From assembly GCA_030248135.1 (NCBI GenBank), contig JASANC010003160.1, positions 39,535 to 103,534 of the forward strand: a stretch of 64,000 bases of DNA, in the 5' to 3' direction. The notes under the pieces are model-generated. The model ran no database searches and was not told the DNA's origin. It worked only from the letters and a program-made list of their open reading frames with translations. Position numbers and translations under genes: made by a program. Origin of the DNA: Theristus sp. LFF4_11 (taxonomy: Eukaryota; Nematoda; Chromadorea; Monhysterida; Xyalidae). Numbering within the stretch: position 1 is the stretch's first letter; every line of letters begins with the position of its first letter. Of this stretch, positions 21,801 through 32,115 are shown in pieces.

Positions 21801-24800
21801 CTCATTTCCGGCCCACCCATTACCGGCCCCGTTCATCTGCGTCCCACGCATTTCCGGCCCACTCATTTCCGGCCCACCCATTACCGGCCCAGCCCAACAA
21901 TTTGCTTCCAGTGACTTCAACCGCCACCCACTGCTATATTTCATCAAGAAACTCACATTGATTAGGCGGTTACACTTTGAACTTAGGGTTCGATTTTTTA
22001 ATTCTTTTTTTCATTCGGATTTTTTCGTGATGCATCATGAAAAAATGCAAAAACTAAATTGATCATTTTCACCTTATCAAAAAGGCTTGGCTTAGGATTA
22101 GGATTAGGTTTAGGATTAGGAATGATTAGGATTAGGAAACACGACCTGGTTGTGGATCCACATGTCCAAATTTGGTTAGAGGGGCAATTTTCATGAGTTT
22201 TTGCTAATTTGAAGAATTAAAATGATTGAATTTGGCTCTGTGTCCAGTGCAAAATTCGAACTCAGCGCGTCAATTCGGTTTGAGAAAGCTCCTATTTTTG
22301 TCGACCTATCAGACATGTTGTTGTTATTGAAATTGAATGTGCAAAATCAATCGGAACAAAGCAATAAATAAAAACACATCAACTGAATCATCGACGAAAT
22401 TCAAGCTGAAGCATTTGTCCCAATGTCATGAACAAATAGAAGCGATACGAAAACGAAAACTGAAATAAAAAAATTAAGTATTTTTGTTAAAAGCATGTCG
22501 GTGAGCAGGGAGTACAATTTAGAGTGCGGTTTCAGTTCATTTTCGTTGTCCGTGGCGAAATACAGCGCAGAAAGATGATTATTGGGCTGGGCCGGTAATG
22601 GGCGGGCCGGAAATGAGTGGGCCGGAAATGAGTGGGCCGGAAATGTCGGGCCGGTAATGGGTGGGACGGTAATACGTGGGCCGGTAATGGGTGGGCCGGA
22701 AATGTCGGGACGCTAATGCGTGGGCCGGAAATGCGTGGGCCGGAGTTGACCCCGCACCCGTGATGTTGGTGTACATATCAGAACATTACAGATGATATTA
22801 CATATCACAACACAAATGAGCATAATGAATTATGAAAATTACTGAAACTACTGAAAAAACTACTGAAAACTGAAGTAGTGTGGCAAAATAAATACTGTGA
22901 CATACTGGCAATTGTGAGCTCGACAAAAGCAAACTGTATCACTGAGGTAAAAACTAAAAGTCATCAAAACGATCAACAGGTTTCTTAGCGAGCAGTTTCG
23001 CTCGACAGCCTGCTGCTTAGCCATTCTGAGTCGTGTTGAGCAAGTTTTGGCTTACCCAAAGCTTTCTCAAACAGGACTGCTGACTTTCCAGTTGCAGCAG
23101 AAGGGTGTGCTGTGCTCTGCTCACAATACCCTGTTGACCAATTTGATTGATCACTCTCTCCGAAGTGGCTTCAAGTGCGACGACGCCTTGGGTAGTTCGC
23201 GTGTCGCGTCAAGCCTCCGCAAACCACTGGTACCCGGCGGCTGCCTCCCAAAGTGCCGCGTCGTCTGAGTGGTCGGCCATATGAATACGACAGTCGTTCG
23301 TGGTCGGGTTGACACTGAAACTGCTGCAGACCCAATTCGCCGTACACTGAATCGCACAGTGCATGTCGGAAGACACGGTCGTCATCTGAAACCAGCGAAA
23401 AAAAACCAACTCGCTTCGCATATATATGACCTATTTTTTAAATGTGTTCTACTGAAATGACGTCATGTGCCGCCAAACATGCGCTTGCCGTTCACAGCAA
23501 ACCAGAGTTCCGTTTAGCCGATTTCTTCCCGTAAACAAATGGTGAATGTCGAATCAGTCACACCAAAGTGACATTTTAGTGCCTGTACTTTGACAAACAG
23601 ACGTTTTAAAGCAAATGACGTCATTTTAGTCCGGACTCATTTGAAAAAATACACAATACCACATTCGGTTTTGCTTAACACGAAGGTTCATAACAATTCA
23701 TTCATCTCATCTCTTGATTTACTGTGTGCCTTGATGGGTTTTTTAGCAAAGAAGGGACGTGAATCGCAAAGTAAATCAAGAAGCAAAGTGAACTATTTTC
23801 ACGGTCGCATACGATAATTACAAGCCTTTTGTATTTGTACCATTTCTTGTGCGGCACAAGAGACATTCAGACGAAAACAAACGTCGACGTGCACAGCGAG
23901 ACAGAAACATGAATGGACCTTTACCTTCAGCTTACCTGAATACAAGCAAGGGCTTTCATTCGCTGTCCGGACATGCTCGCGATTGATTTGTAGTTTCGCA
24001 CGTTGTCACCTAATGGAAAACCAGAAAAACAACCAAACACTGCTCATTGTAACATCCTGTGCAACATTCTAGTGTTATAATCTAGTACACTCTGTCTTCA
24101 GACAAGGACTTTATGTGCGACCGTACGCATAAAACTGTTTGGCTGTTTGAAAACAAAAACCGTTCATCAAAAAGGGCGCATTCATCTTCTCGACCAATTA
24201 AGCGGCATTCATGAAGCAGTATTTAGTGACGCATAGTTGTGTTAAAATAGATAGCTACGCGGTCACTAAATAATGGGCCATTACTGTAAACATACGATAT
24301 TCGCAGAGGAAACCGGGCACTGTCTGTTCGACATCAATATCGTCGAAGCCGGAGCCGACAGCCAACGTGCCATAGTCGTGATTTCGATAGAACATAATAC
24401 CAGTCGCATACGCTCCGCCGTTCGGATGCGCCTGCTGACCGACCAACTGCCACACCCAACGCGTCATCCAGCCTTGTAGCGAATTAAGAAATTGTCGAAA
24501 TTCTCGAAGCGCATCACTCCTATTCCCCCAATGCGTGTCCGCTACAACCAACACAAGCCCGTAGGAGTCTTTTGCTCGCTAAACAAAACGAAACCAAAAA
24601 GCGAAATGCAAAGTCAAAAACCATCACAAAATTGAGTGGGTTTCCATGTTTTTTGTGTGTTGGTGCTTAACAGTTGTCGGTGCTTCCTGGTCTTGGTTGT
24701 TGGTCTTCGTTAAAGTTCAATTCTTCAATGGGCTCCAATCTTCATGGCATATGCTCTTCCAACACAAGTGTGCTGAAGTAATCTAAGCGGGGAGTGGCTA

Positions 24801-25581
24801 ACCCTCTGAACGCAAAGGCCATGGTCCGTAGAAGTGTCCCCTGAACTCATAGTACCACCCAGCATCGCACGTCGCACAAGGAGCCGGCAGGCCACTGTCG
24901 TTGCGACCGCCCGACACCCACAAGTGACCCGACCCGGCTACCTAAACGAGACTGACAAAAGATCAAAAAGGTGTTCATCGAAAAAATATGCCAGAAAACG
25001 ACCACAGTGCGTAAAATTACCGCAGTGTATGAAACTCCCGCGGCGTATAGAATCGCATCTTATGTTACAGTAAGGTGTGAAACCACCACAGTGTTTAAAA
25101 TTACCGCAGTATAAAATCACCGCAACGTTAAAATCACCAAAAAAACATAGCGTTTCTCAAAACTTAACACAAGCTTGGCTGATCGAATGTTTGATGTTAT
25201 CGTTTTTTGTGGGTTTTTTTGTTGTTTTGCAATTTTTCGAGAAAATTTTCCAAAAAAAAACTTTTTTGTCACCGTATCAAAGACGAGCGTTTGGAGTTGC
25301 TGCGAATTGATGAACGCGAGATGGCCGTCCGCGCGTATGGCGGTGCACTGCGCTCGCGCCTGCGCCTGCGTCACTGGCAGGCTGGCGTCGTACACGAAAC
25401 AGCGGCCGTTGTATAAAAAGTGTGACTGCGACTGCGCGTTGCACCAGGTTTCGATCGCTTCAACGTTTTTGTTGTTGTTGAGAGAAATGCAGCACACACA
25501 CAAGAAACTCAATACAGTATTTGGGTATATTTTATTCTGGTATCGAGACTCAATACGCGCATAACCGGTAAGCAGTTTCAT
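18827..25581 (-). CDS. Type I membrane protein: C-type lectin domain, PAN-like segment, TM helix; contains in-frame TGA
   Basis: Exons, high to low: 25581(?)-25273, 24578-24296, 24009-23936, 23385-23056, 20883-20799, 20009-19834, 19349-19208 and 18903-18827 (TAG stop). All junctions agree in phase. Exons 1-2 encode a C-type lectin-like domain (ETWCNAQSQSHFLYNGRCF; RWVWQLVG; VPGFLCEYR). Exons 3-4 have a PAN/apple-like Cys pattern (MHCAIQCTANWVCSSFS, NDCRIHMADHS). Exons 5-6 form a stalk ending in a hydrophobic helix (GGCAVVVVLTRL) followed by basic residues. The last two exons form a Ser/Thr-rich cytoplasmic tail. TGA at 23211-23209 interrupts exon 4, yet the frame continues with protein-like sequence to a good donor (TGG|GTAAGC). 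The proposed start ATG lies inside a MITE copy, so the true first exon may be elsewhere. Domain names are by motif only. The role is presumably cell-surface carbohydrate or protein recognition. Confidence 0.65.
20561..20729. repeat. MITE family A, full copy
   Basis: CAGTCGGACTGTAAATTATA pairs with ATAATTTCGAGTTCGACTG. Internal arms include CAGCTGATTGGTTGGTGATC and GCATGCATCACGTGATCACC. Confidence 0.85.
21740..21893 (+). repeat. Minisatellite of CATTTCCGGCCCACT units
   Basis: About ten tandem 14-16-bp units (CATTTCCGGCCCACN / CATTACCGGCCC). The inverse complement of the same array lies at 22590-22746, so the two form long inverted repeats around about 0.7 kb. Confidence 0.9.
22086..22138 (+). 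repeat. TTAGGA-type hexamer array
   Basis: TTAGGATTAGGATTAGGTTT followed by further GGATTAGGA units, like 828-916. It lies between the two mirrored minisatellites. Confidence 0.8.
22590..22746 (-). repeat. Minisatellite of GGGCCGGAAATGAGT units
   Basis: Tandem units that are the reverse complement of the array at 21740-21893. Confidence 0.9.
23437..23645 (-). repeat. Dispersed 0.2-kb repeat, copy 2 (inverted)
   Basis: Reverse-complement match to 7994-8208, with CTGAAATGACGTCATGTGCC and GGTGAATGTCGAATCAGTC. It lies in an intron of the lectin-type gene. Confidence 0.8.
24199..24276. repeat. MITE family B copy, right end eroded
   Basis: AAGCGGCATTCATGAAGCAG starts the element, and GCGGTCACTAAATAATGGG is the damaged right arm. 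It ends about 20 bp downstream of the lectin exon donor at 24296. Confidence 0.75.
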
Positions 25582-25715
25582 GCATGACGCGGGAATTAAA
25601 ATTTGGTAAAGTGATCCGAGTCCCTTAAGTAGGGCCGCGTCACTTTGGGGATTTTGAATTGCCACATAAAGATTGAAACTGGTTTCCTTTCACGTTTGCA
25701 AACCCATTGAGTCGC
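25540..25715. repeat. MITE family C copy overlapping the lectin gene 5' end
   Basis: TATCGAGACTCAATACGCGC pairs with CAAACCCATTGAGTCGCAG. Internal CATGACGCGGGAATT and AAAGTGATCCGAGTCCC are family-specific. The proposed start ATG of the lectin gene (25579-25581) lies within it. Confidence 0.75.
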
Positions 25716-26232
25716 AGAACTTAAAAAATTGGCAGTACTTGAGCCAGTCAGCTATTTTGAAAAACACGCACATTTGCCAGCATTGCCCGTTGAGACCAGT
25801 GTCGTCGAGATGATGTAAAATATTGCAAAGTGTGAATTGCTCATTACAGAAAACAAGTTGAAATGTTAATGCATAACTTAATTTCTCCCGAAATTGGGTT
25901 CGGTGAGTAAGTTTGAGTTTTGAAACAGAGTTGGGCGGTCTCCCACTTTTCACAGTAATTAATGGTCGGACATGTTAGAATGTAAATTATGGGCATCCCA
26001 GTGATAAAAATTGCAGCGCTCATGGCAACGAAAGCACATTTCATTTAACATGGTCAGAGCACATTGTCACCGGAAGGCACTGCGTAATAACAGAGTGCAA
26101 CATGGGAGGATAATTGGATGGGCTTTCAATAACATAAAAATTTCAGCGATCAGTTGTTAATTGATCAGCAAGTTATGAGGCACACCCACACTGTGATTGT
26201 ATACACGTTGCGAAGCTCCATGACAACGACAA

Positions 26233-26953
26233 CTCAGTGGGAAGGACAGAGAGGAAAAGCCGATTGTGAGAGAGTTAGACTCTCACTGACCTTTTAATTG
26301 TCACAGAGTTAAGGTTGGCTCGGCCCTTTTCCACTTTACTGATTGTGATTTTCCGTCTGTGGCGTTTTCGACAGAACTTTCCTTTATTGAATCTTCGACA
26401 GAGACAAATGTTATTTTAGAAGTACTGGTACAAACACACTCACACTGAATTTTTAGTGAGAAAACAAGGGATTTTATGAGCATGAAAATTACATGAAAAA
26501 TAGGATCCCGCTCCTAGGTTTCAGTAAATGGTTAATAGGGGTCGTTTTAAAAAAGGTGATTGGGGAAATATTCATGTTTTGATTACATATAAAGTGCGTG
26601 AAAAACATGTCTGGGACTCTGGGTTTCACCAATTTTTTTTTAAAGTTATGTAAACAAAGTAATTAATCACCCCTTCCCGATGGTTTTATAGACTATGCCG
26701 ACAGTGGTCTTCTCAATATTACATGCATAAAACACACATAGTGACAGTTGGTAAAAAACACAAGAGGGGTAAAACATGCAAAAAACCGTTACCAGAAAAG
26801 ACACCAAACGTGTTACACCCAATTTTGCTATTTTCGTTAAAAACGCTTTAGTTGTGTAATCTCAACGGACAATCTAGAAAAAACATACATGATGCTCAAT
26901 TATCCACATGTTGTCGTTTCGAATAAAAACAAAGTAACCGACGGGTTAAAACT
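26233..26953. repeat. Left 0.72-kb direct repeat
   Basis: Matches 29117-29836 in the same orientation over its whole length, with scattered substitutions and small indels. The homology begins near TCAGTG and ends near GACGGGTTAAAACT. Confidence 0.85.
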
Positions 26954-27293
26954 ACCGTACATTACTGAATAAAAAAACTTCTAAGTTTTTATTTTCTTTC
27001 GATTCTACCGTATCCCTTTGGATTTCCCGTCCTTACTTGTTTTTATAATCAAAAGAATTAAGGATTAGAAAAATTAAAATCAATTCTGACAAATAATTTG
27101 CACCAGGGAAACGAAATTATGTTAGTTTTCATTATTTATGATGGTTGTTTGTTAAATCACTTTATTCATAGAGTTTTTAAGTTCAACTGTGCATGCATTT
27201 TGTCACGCTCCAACTCCCTTGCGTTTCTGCTATTGTTAGTGTCTCGCCATATTGCTGATTTTTGTGCATTATCCGGTCCGCAAATTGTTTGTC

Positions 27294-28926
27294 ACACCTC
27301 CCCCTGCCAAAGAATGATGTCGTCCTCAACATCAGGTGTCTCAACAAGTTGCCACAGCTGGCCGTCTCGAAGGCCGAGCCGCTCTTTTACGAGACGGTAT
27401 TTTTGCCAATCTTGCGGCTGTTTGGTGGCATCGATCAGTTGCTTGATCCAAGCGTCCGGCGAGTGTGGATCCGTATCGACGCGGGCGTTGGAATTCCGCT
27501 TCGATTCCGCCCGGACAACAATGATGCCTTCGCGGTGGAGTCGATACGGCTCCAAGAACTCGCTGACGCAATCGATCGCGACATTCGTGGTGCCGGACAC
27601 CAATGTTTTCAGTTGGTGCGGAGTCCGCATCCGGCTTTCGATCGATCGGCGGGCGAGAACCACCACTGCAATGGGGAGTGTCGACGTTTTTCCAACGCCG
27701 AATGGACCCCAGATCGTTAGAACTGCTTGGGAGATGTTGCCGACGTGTGCGATCGTCCGTACCTGTTTAAAATATCAGAGTAAAGTAAACACAAAAATAC
27801 AAAAACTACAACAAAAAATACCGTTTCTTGCTGTTCTGGATTGAGTCGCTCTGACTTGAGTCCAGTCAACAAGTGTGGCGGCACCTCATCCAGCTGCTCA
27901 ATCGGCCTCGGGTCCTGCAGACCGTACAGCGTGCGAACCAGATGCCCTAGCGCCGACGGACGACGAATCTTGTGCCCGATGCGGTTGAAACTCCGCATCA
28001 GTTCGGCCTTGGCAAAGGCAAAGTCTTGGTCGGCGCTTCGTAGCGTGTACGACAATGCATCGTCGGCGAATTCGTGATGAAATAAGCTCGACGTCTGGTC
28101 GGGCGTGAACCGGAGCGTGATACGGATTCGCTGTTCACTGACCCTAAAGGCCTGATGTACCGGCACGATCACCCTCGTTGACGATGTTGGCGCGTCGTCT
28201 TCGTCTGTTATTTTATCTAAAACGGCAACGTCGCCGACCGCCGGTCCGGTACCACGTCATCATCATCCGTGATGCAACGTCGTTCAACTCGGCCGTTGTG
28301 CAATCGCTAGTCAATCTCGTCGGCATTCAGTTCTAGGGGGCCCCACGGCTGATCTTCGACGTCCGGCAGTTGTTCCTGCACTGTCGACTCTTCTCGCAGA
28401 AATTTTCGGTTTTGGCTGATATTGTACAGCTTCTCCATAGCCTGATGTTCCGCCGTTATTCTGTCGCTGGGCGTTGTTGATCTGCACGTGAAATGCATGT
28501 ATACGGCATAATAATCACTCCAGGGTGGCAAGATCATGTACGCGTCGGAGATGGCACGCTCAATCGCGACGATTTCGTCAATGTAAGCCGACGGGTCTTC
28601 ACCGGCAGCCTCAGCGTCTTTTTTGCTTTTCGATGGCCACCTCTTTCGCCTCCTCAGCACGATGAACCTCATCCCACAGTTGCTCAATTACGTATCGCCC
28701 ATGATGGGGATCACCGTACTCGAGCAATGTCGCCTCCGGATGCCAGGAAAACCGTATGGACGACGGTGCCGTGGGCCTCACGGACCGCGCGAAACGGGGC
28801 ATCCACAGCGAGAGCCGTTGTTCTGGATACCGTTCGAACATTAGATCCCGACGGGATACAACGTTCTTGATGTACCCTCGGGTGTCGTTCCGGCCGTTGG
28901 ATGAAGTCATCGTCGACAACAGCCAA
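27294..28926 (-). pseudogene. UPF1-like superfamily 1 helicase, N-terminal part, truncated and frame-damaged
   Basis: The minus strand encodes a Q-motif-like NPEQQET, a 65-nt intron (27762-27826, GTATTT...AACAG), then Walker A GPFGVGKT and motif Ia (KTLVSGTTNVAIDCVSE). This is typical of UPF1/MOV10-type SF1 helicases. The frame ends at a TGA near 27294, before motifs II to VI, so the ATPase core is incomplete. Upstream, an ATG at 28926 opens a frame (MTSSNGRNDTRGYIKN). That frame is shifted by one base at an A6 run near 28620, meets a TAG near 28309, and is shifted again near 28245. The retained intron argues against a processed retrocopy. Either this is a decayed gene copy, or the assembly has errors and the rest lies elsewhere. 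Confidence 0.6.
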
Positions 28927-29116
28927 TGGGACACATATAGTAAACGTATTTTTATTTGATTAATTTTCAACTTTTAATCGACCCTTTGTTTTCCATAACA
29001 AAAAGGAGTATACACCACGGTGTCAAAGTTAGTACAGTGGATTCATCCAAGGAAAATAAACAGTGCGACGTGAAACAAAATGCGCGAAATTCAGATGAGG
29101 GGGCGCATGAGTGATT

Positions 29117-29836
29117 CAGTGAGAAGGACAGAAAGGAAAAGCCTATTGTGAGAGAGTTAGACTATCACTGACGTTTTAATTGCCACAGAGTTAAGGTTGG
29201 CTCGGCCCTTTTCCACTTTGCTGATTTTGATTTTCCGTCTGCGGCGTTTTCGATAGAACTTTCCTTTATTGAATCTTCGACAGACACAAATGTTATTTTA
29301 GAAGTACTGGTACAAACACACACACACACACACACTGAATTTTTAGTGAGAAAACAAGGATTTTATAAGCCTGAAAATTACATAAAAAATAGGATCCCGC
29401 CCCTAGGTTTCAGTAATTGGTTAATAGGGGTCGTTTCAAGAAAGGTGATTGGGGAAATATTCATGTTTTGATCACATAAAAAGTGCGTGAAAAACATGTC
29501 TGGATTTCACCAAAATTTTTCCAGAGTTATGTAAACAAAGTAATTAATCACCCCTTCCCGATGGTTTTATGGACTATCTCGACAGTGGTCTTCTCAATAT
29601 CACATGCATAAAACACACATAGCGACAGTTGGTAAAAAACACAAGAGGGGTAAAACATGCAAAAAGCCGTCACCAGAAAAGACACCAAACGCGTGACACC
29701 CAATTTTGCTATTTTCGTTAAAAACGCTTTAGTTGTGTAATCTCAACGGACAATCTTGTAAAAACATGCATGATGCTCAATTATCCACATGTTGTCGTTT
29801 CTTATATGAACAAAGTAACCGACGGGTTGAAACTGG
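29117..29836. repeat. Right 0.72-kb direct repeat
   Basis: Same orientation as 26233-26953. It contains a longer CA run and a short deletion near 29500. Sequence similarity stops at about 29836, immediately before a G-rich tract. Confidence 0.85.
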
Positions 29837-30236
29837 GGGGTGCACTGGCAGAAAAATTTCGTGAGAGGGGGTGCACGGGATTGCACGGGTAATACCAAAT
29901 TTAAAAACACAAATTCTTGTAAAATACAGAATATTTTGTGCAAAGAAGCTGCTTGTTTGGTCAGAAACAACAAAATCTATGCAGGGACAAACACAAACGT
30001 CAAGAAAAAATGCAAAAATTACGATATTTTTGGAAAAAATTGAGATGAGATTGACCTAGGGCTAGGGTTGTTAAACAAAAATCGAATTTTTTTAAAGTGA
30101 TTTAAAAAACGCAAAAATGCCGATTTAAAAAAATTCGAAAAATTTTCCTCCAATATGTTCTGAAAACCTCAAATTTGGCAAAAACTTTCGAAAATTCAAC
30201 AAAAATTTTGTTTGATATTACCTCGTAAAACCGTCA

Positions 30237-30766
30237 GTGGTCAGTTCTATAAAAGTGAATAGTGTTTGAAAAGTGAACATTTTTACTCCAGGATCCAAAA
30301 GTTAGTCTTTGAGAAATTTTGCAAAAAAATCGAGACATCAGCTTCAAAGACAAACAGTTTTGCGTCGAAATTGGAAATACCAATCCAATCAATGGAAAAC
30401 TTCGGTCAAAGATAAACTTGTAATTCAAGTATTCAACCGGAATTTGTTAAGGTCTAAATTTTGGAGCACCCTGTGGTCAGTTCTATAAAAAGTGAATAGT
30501 GCTTAAAAAGTGAATAGTTCTACTCCAGGATGTCCCAAAATTTAGACCTTGACAAATTCCGGTTCAATACTTGAACCACAAGTTCATCTTTGACCGAAGC
30601 TTCCCATTGATTGGATTGATATTTCTAATTTCCACGCAAAACTGTTTGTCTTTGAAGCTCATGTCTCGATTATTTTTTCAGAATTTCTCAAAGACTAACT
30701 TTTGGAACACCCTGGAGTAAAAATGTTCACTTTTCAAACACTATTCATTTTTATAGAACTGACCAC
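30237..30766. repeat. 530-bp near-perfect palindrome
   Basis: The left arm starts GTGGTCAGTTCTATAAAAGT and the right arm ends with its inverse (TATAGAACTGACCAC). The arms are about 260 bp, meeting near 30500. A third subterminal unit follows to 30826. Confidence 0.9.
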
Positions 30767-31354
30767 AGGAGTAGAACTATTCACTTTTCAAGCACTATTC
30801 ACTTTTTATGGAACTGACCACAGGAGTCGATTTTGGACCGTTTTACCGACTGATTTTAGGCTTCGACCGACAACATCTGCGATGAAGTTTTTGAGCGTCC
30901 CAAAGCTTGGCCTACCATTTCCGATGCAGATAAGGTGACGATTCGCTTCGCAAAGCGTCCGATTGTGCTCGCTGCTCCGTTTGCAAGCGCTACGTTGTCT
31001 GGTTGCTGCTTCGTGTCGTGTCGTCGCGACATCATCAGAAGAATTGATCGAATTTCAAGGCGGTATGTTTGTCTTCACTTTAGCATTAGCTTAGCTGGGG
31101 ACAATTAGTGACGTTTTGGAGGTCAAAACACAAGAAGAGGCATGGTGACGGTTTGGAAAAGGAGCAATTGAGGTCACCAAAACAAAATCTGCAAAGTTCC
31201 GCCATACGGGAGTCATTCGGGAGGCGCTTGCATATCATATGTGTGGTTCTTCGGATCGGACTCCCTGATTGATTTAGCACAACTTTGATTTTTGAATTTT
31301 TTTTTAATTTAAAAAAATGACGATTTTTGCTTTTTAACAACTTTAGATTGACCA

Positions 31355-31522
31355 CCGTGAGGGGGGGGGTGCGTGTGCGACGGTGCGTGCGATCCCGTGT
31401 TTTCTCATGGAGAGGGGTGCGGGAGTCTAGTACCCGTGTCGGGGTGAAGGGGGGACACGGGTATCTGCCCGTGCACGGGCAGGATTTTCGGTTGAGGCAC
31501 CCCCACCCCCCCCCCCGCACTT
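31355..31522. repeat. G-run/C-run bounded GC-rich segment
   Basis: A run of about nine G and a run of about eleven C flank GC-rich DNA containing ACACGGGTATCTGCCCGTG-type inverted motifs. A related G-rich sequence lies at 31838-31925. No coding frame is convincing. Confidence 0.5.
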
Positions 31523-32115
31523 TCGCTACTGATTGCACTCTTGCACTGACTCGCTTTGCTTTATTTTTGCAGAAAAGCCGTCGTGGAAATCTTAAAATAA
31601 TACAATACAACCAACAAACATGAAATTAACCATCAAAACCTTTCAACGTTTTCTTTTTGTCATCGTCGCATTCGTTAGAGTTTGCTGCGGAATTCGGATT
31701 GAAAATTATCATCGACTCATGTGTACCGCAAATTGCATGAACATGGTGATCTTTTGGAGTTTTGTTTGAAATGTTTGGCAGAGAAAAGGTAAATTTTCTG
31801 TTTCTGTGATTTGTATCATACTATCATAGTTGTTCCAGAGCTGGGGGGGGGGCGGGCGGAGGCGGCCGATATGGATAGCTGGAGCAAATTTTTCAGATGG
31901 ATAGCTGCAAAATTGGGGGGGGCATGACACTTTGGAGGGAGTCAGATAGTGAAGCTGATAGATAGACATGTAAAACGTTGCATGCAAAGCAATAAAAACA
32001 GTCAAACTATGCTTAAAGTTTGCTCAAATTAATCATAAACGCGTATTTTATCTAAATTTAGCAAAATTTACAAGAATTACACCCACACATTACAATTAGT
32101 CTGGTCAACTTTCAG

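Larger units (their letters stand above)
26233..29836. mobile_element. Direct-repeat-bracketed unit carrying a helicase fragment
   Basis: Two direct repeats of about 720 bp (26233-26953 and 29117-29836) are nearly identical. Both contain the stretches GTTAAGGTTGGCTCGGCCC, TTTCCGTCTG, ATAGGATCCCGC and CTCAATTATCCACATGTTG. They enclose about 2.16 kb with minus-strand helicase coding sequence. The arrangement resembles an LTR element or a duplicated flank. However, the repeat ends lack clear TG...CA termini, no primer-binding site is evident, and no reverse transcriptase or integrase is seen. A CA microsatellite expands only in the right copy (about 29316-29333). Confidence 0.55.

Noticed and set aside
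21649..22062. Pro/His/Phe-rich repetitive open frames
   Set aside because: Translation of the CATTTCCGGCCC minisatellite in three frames, with no splice signals and a mirrored copy nearby.
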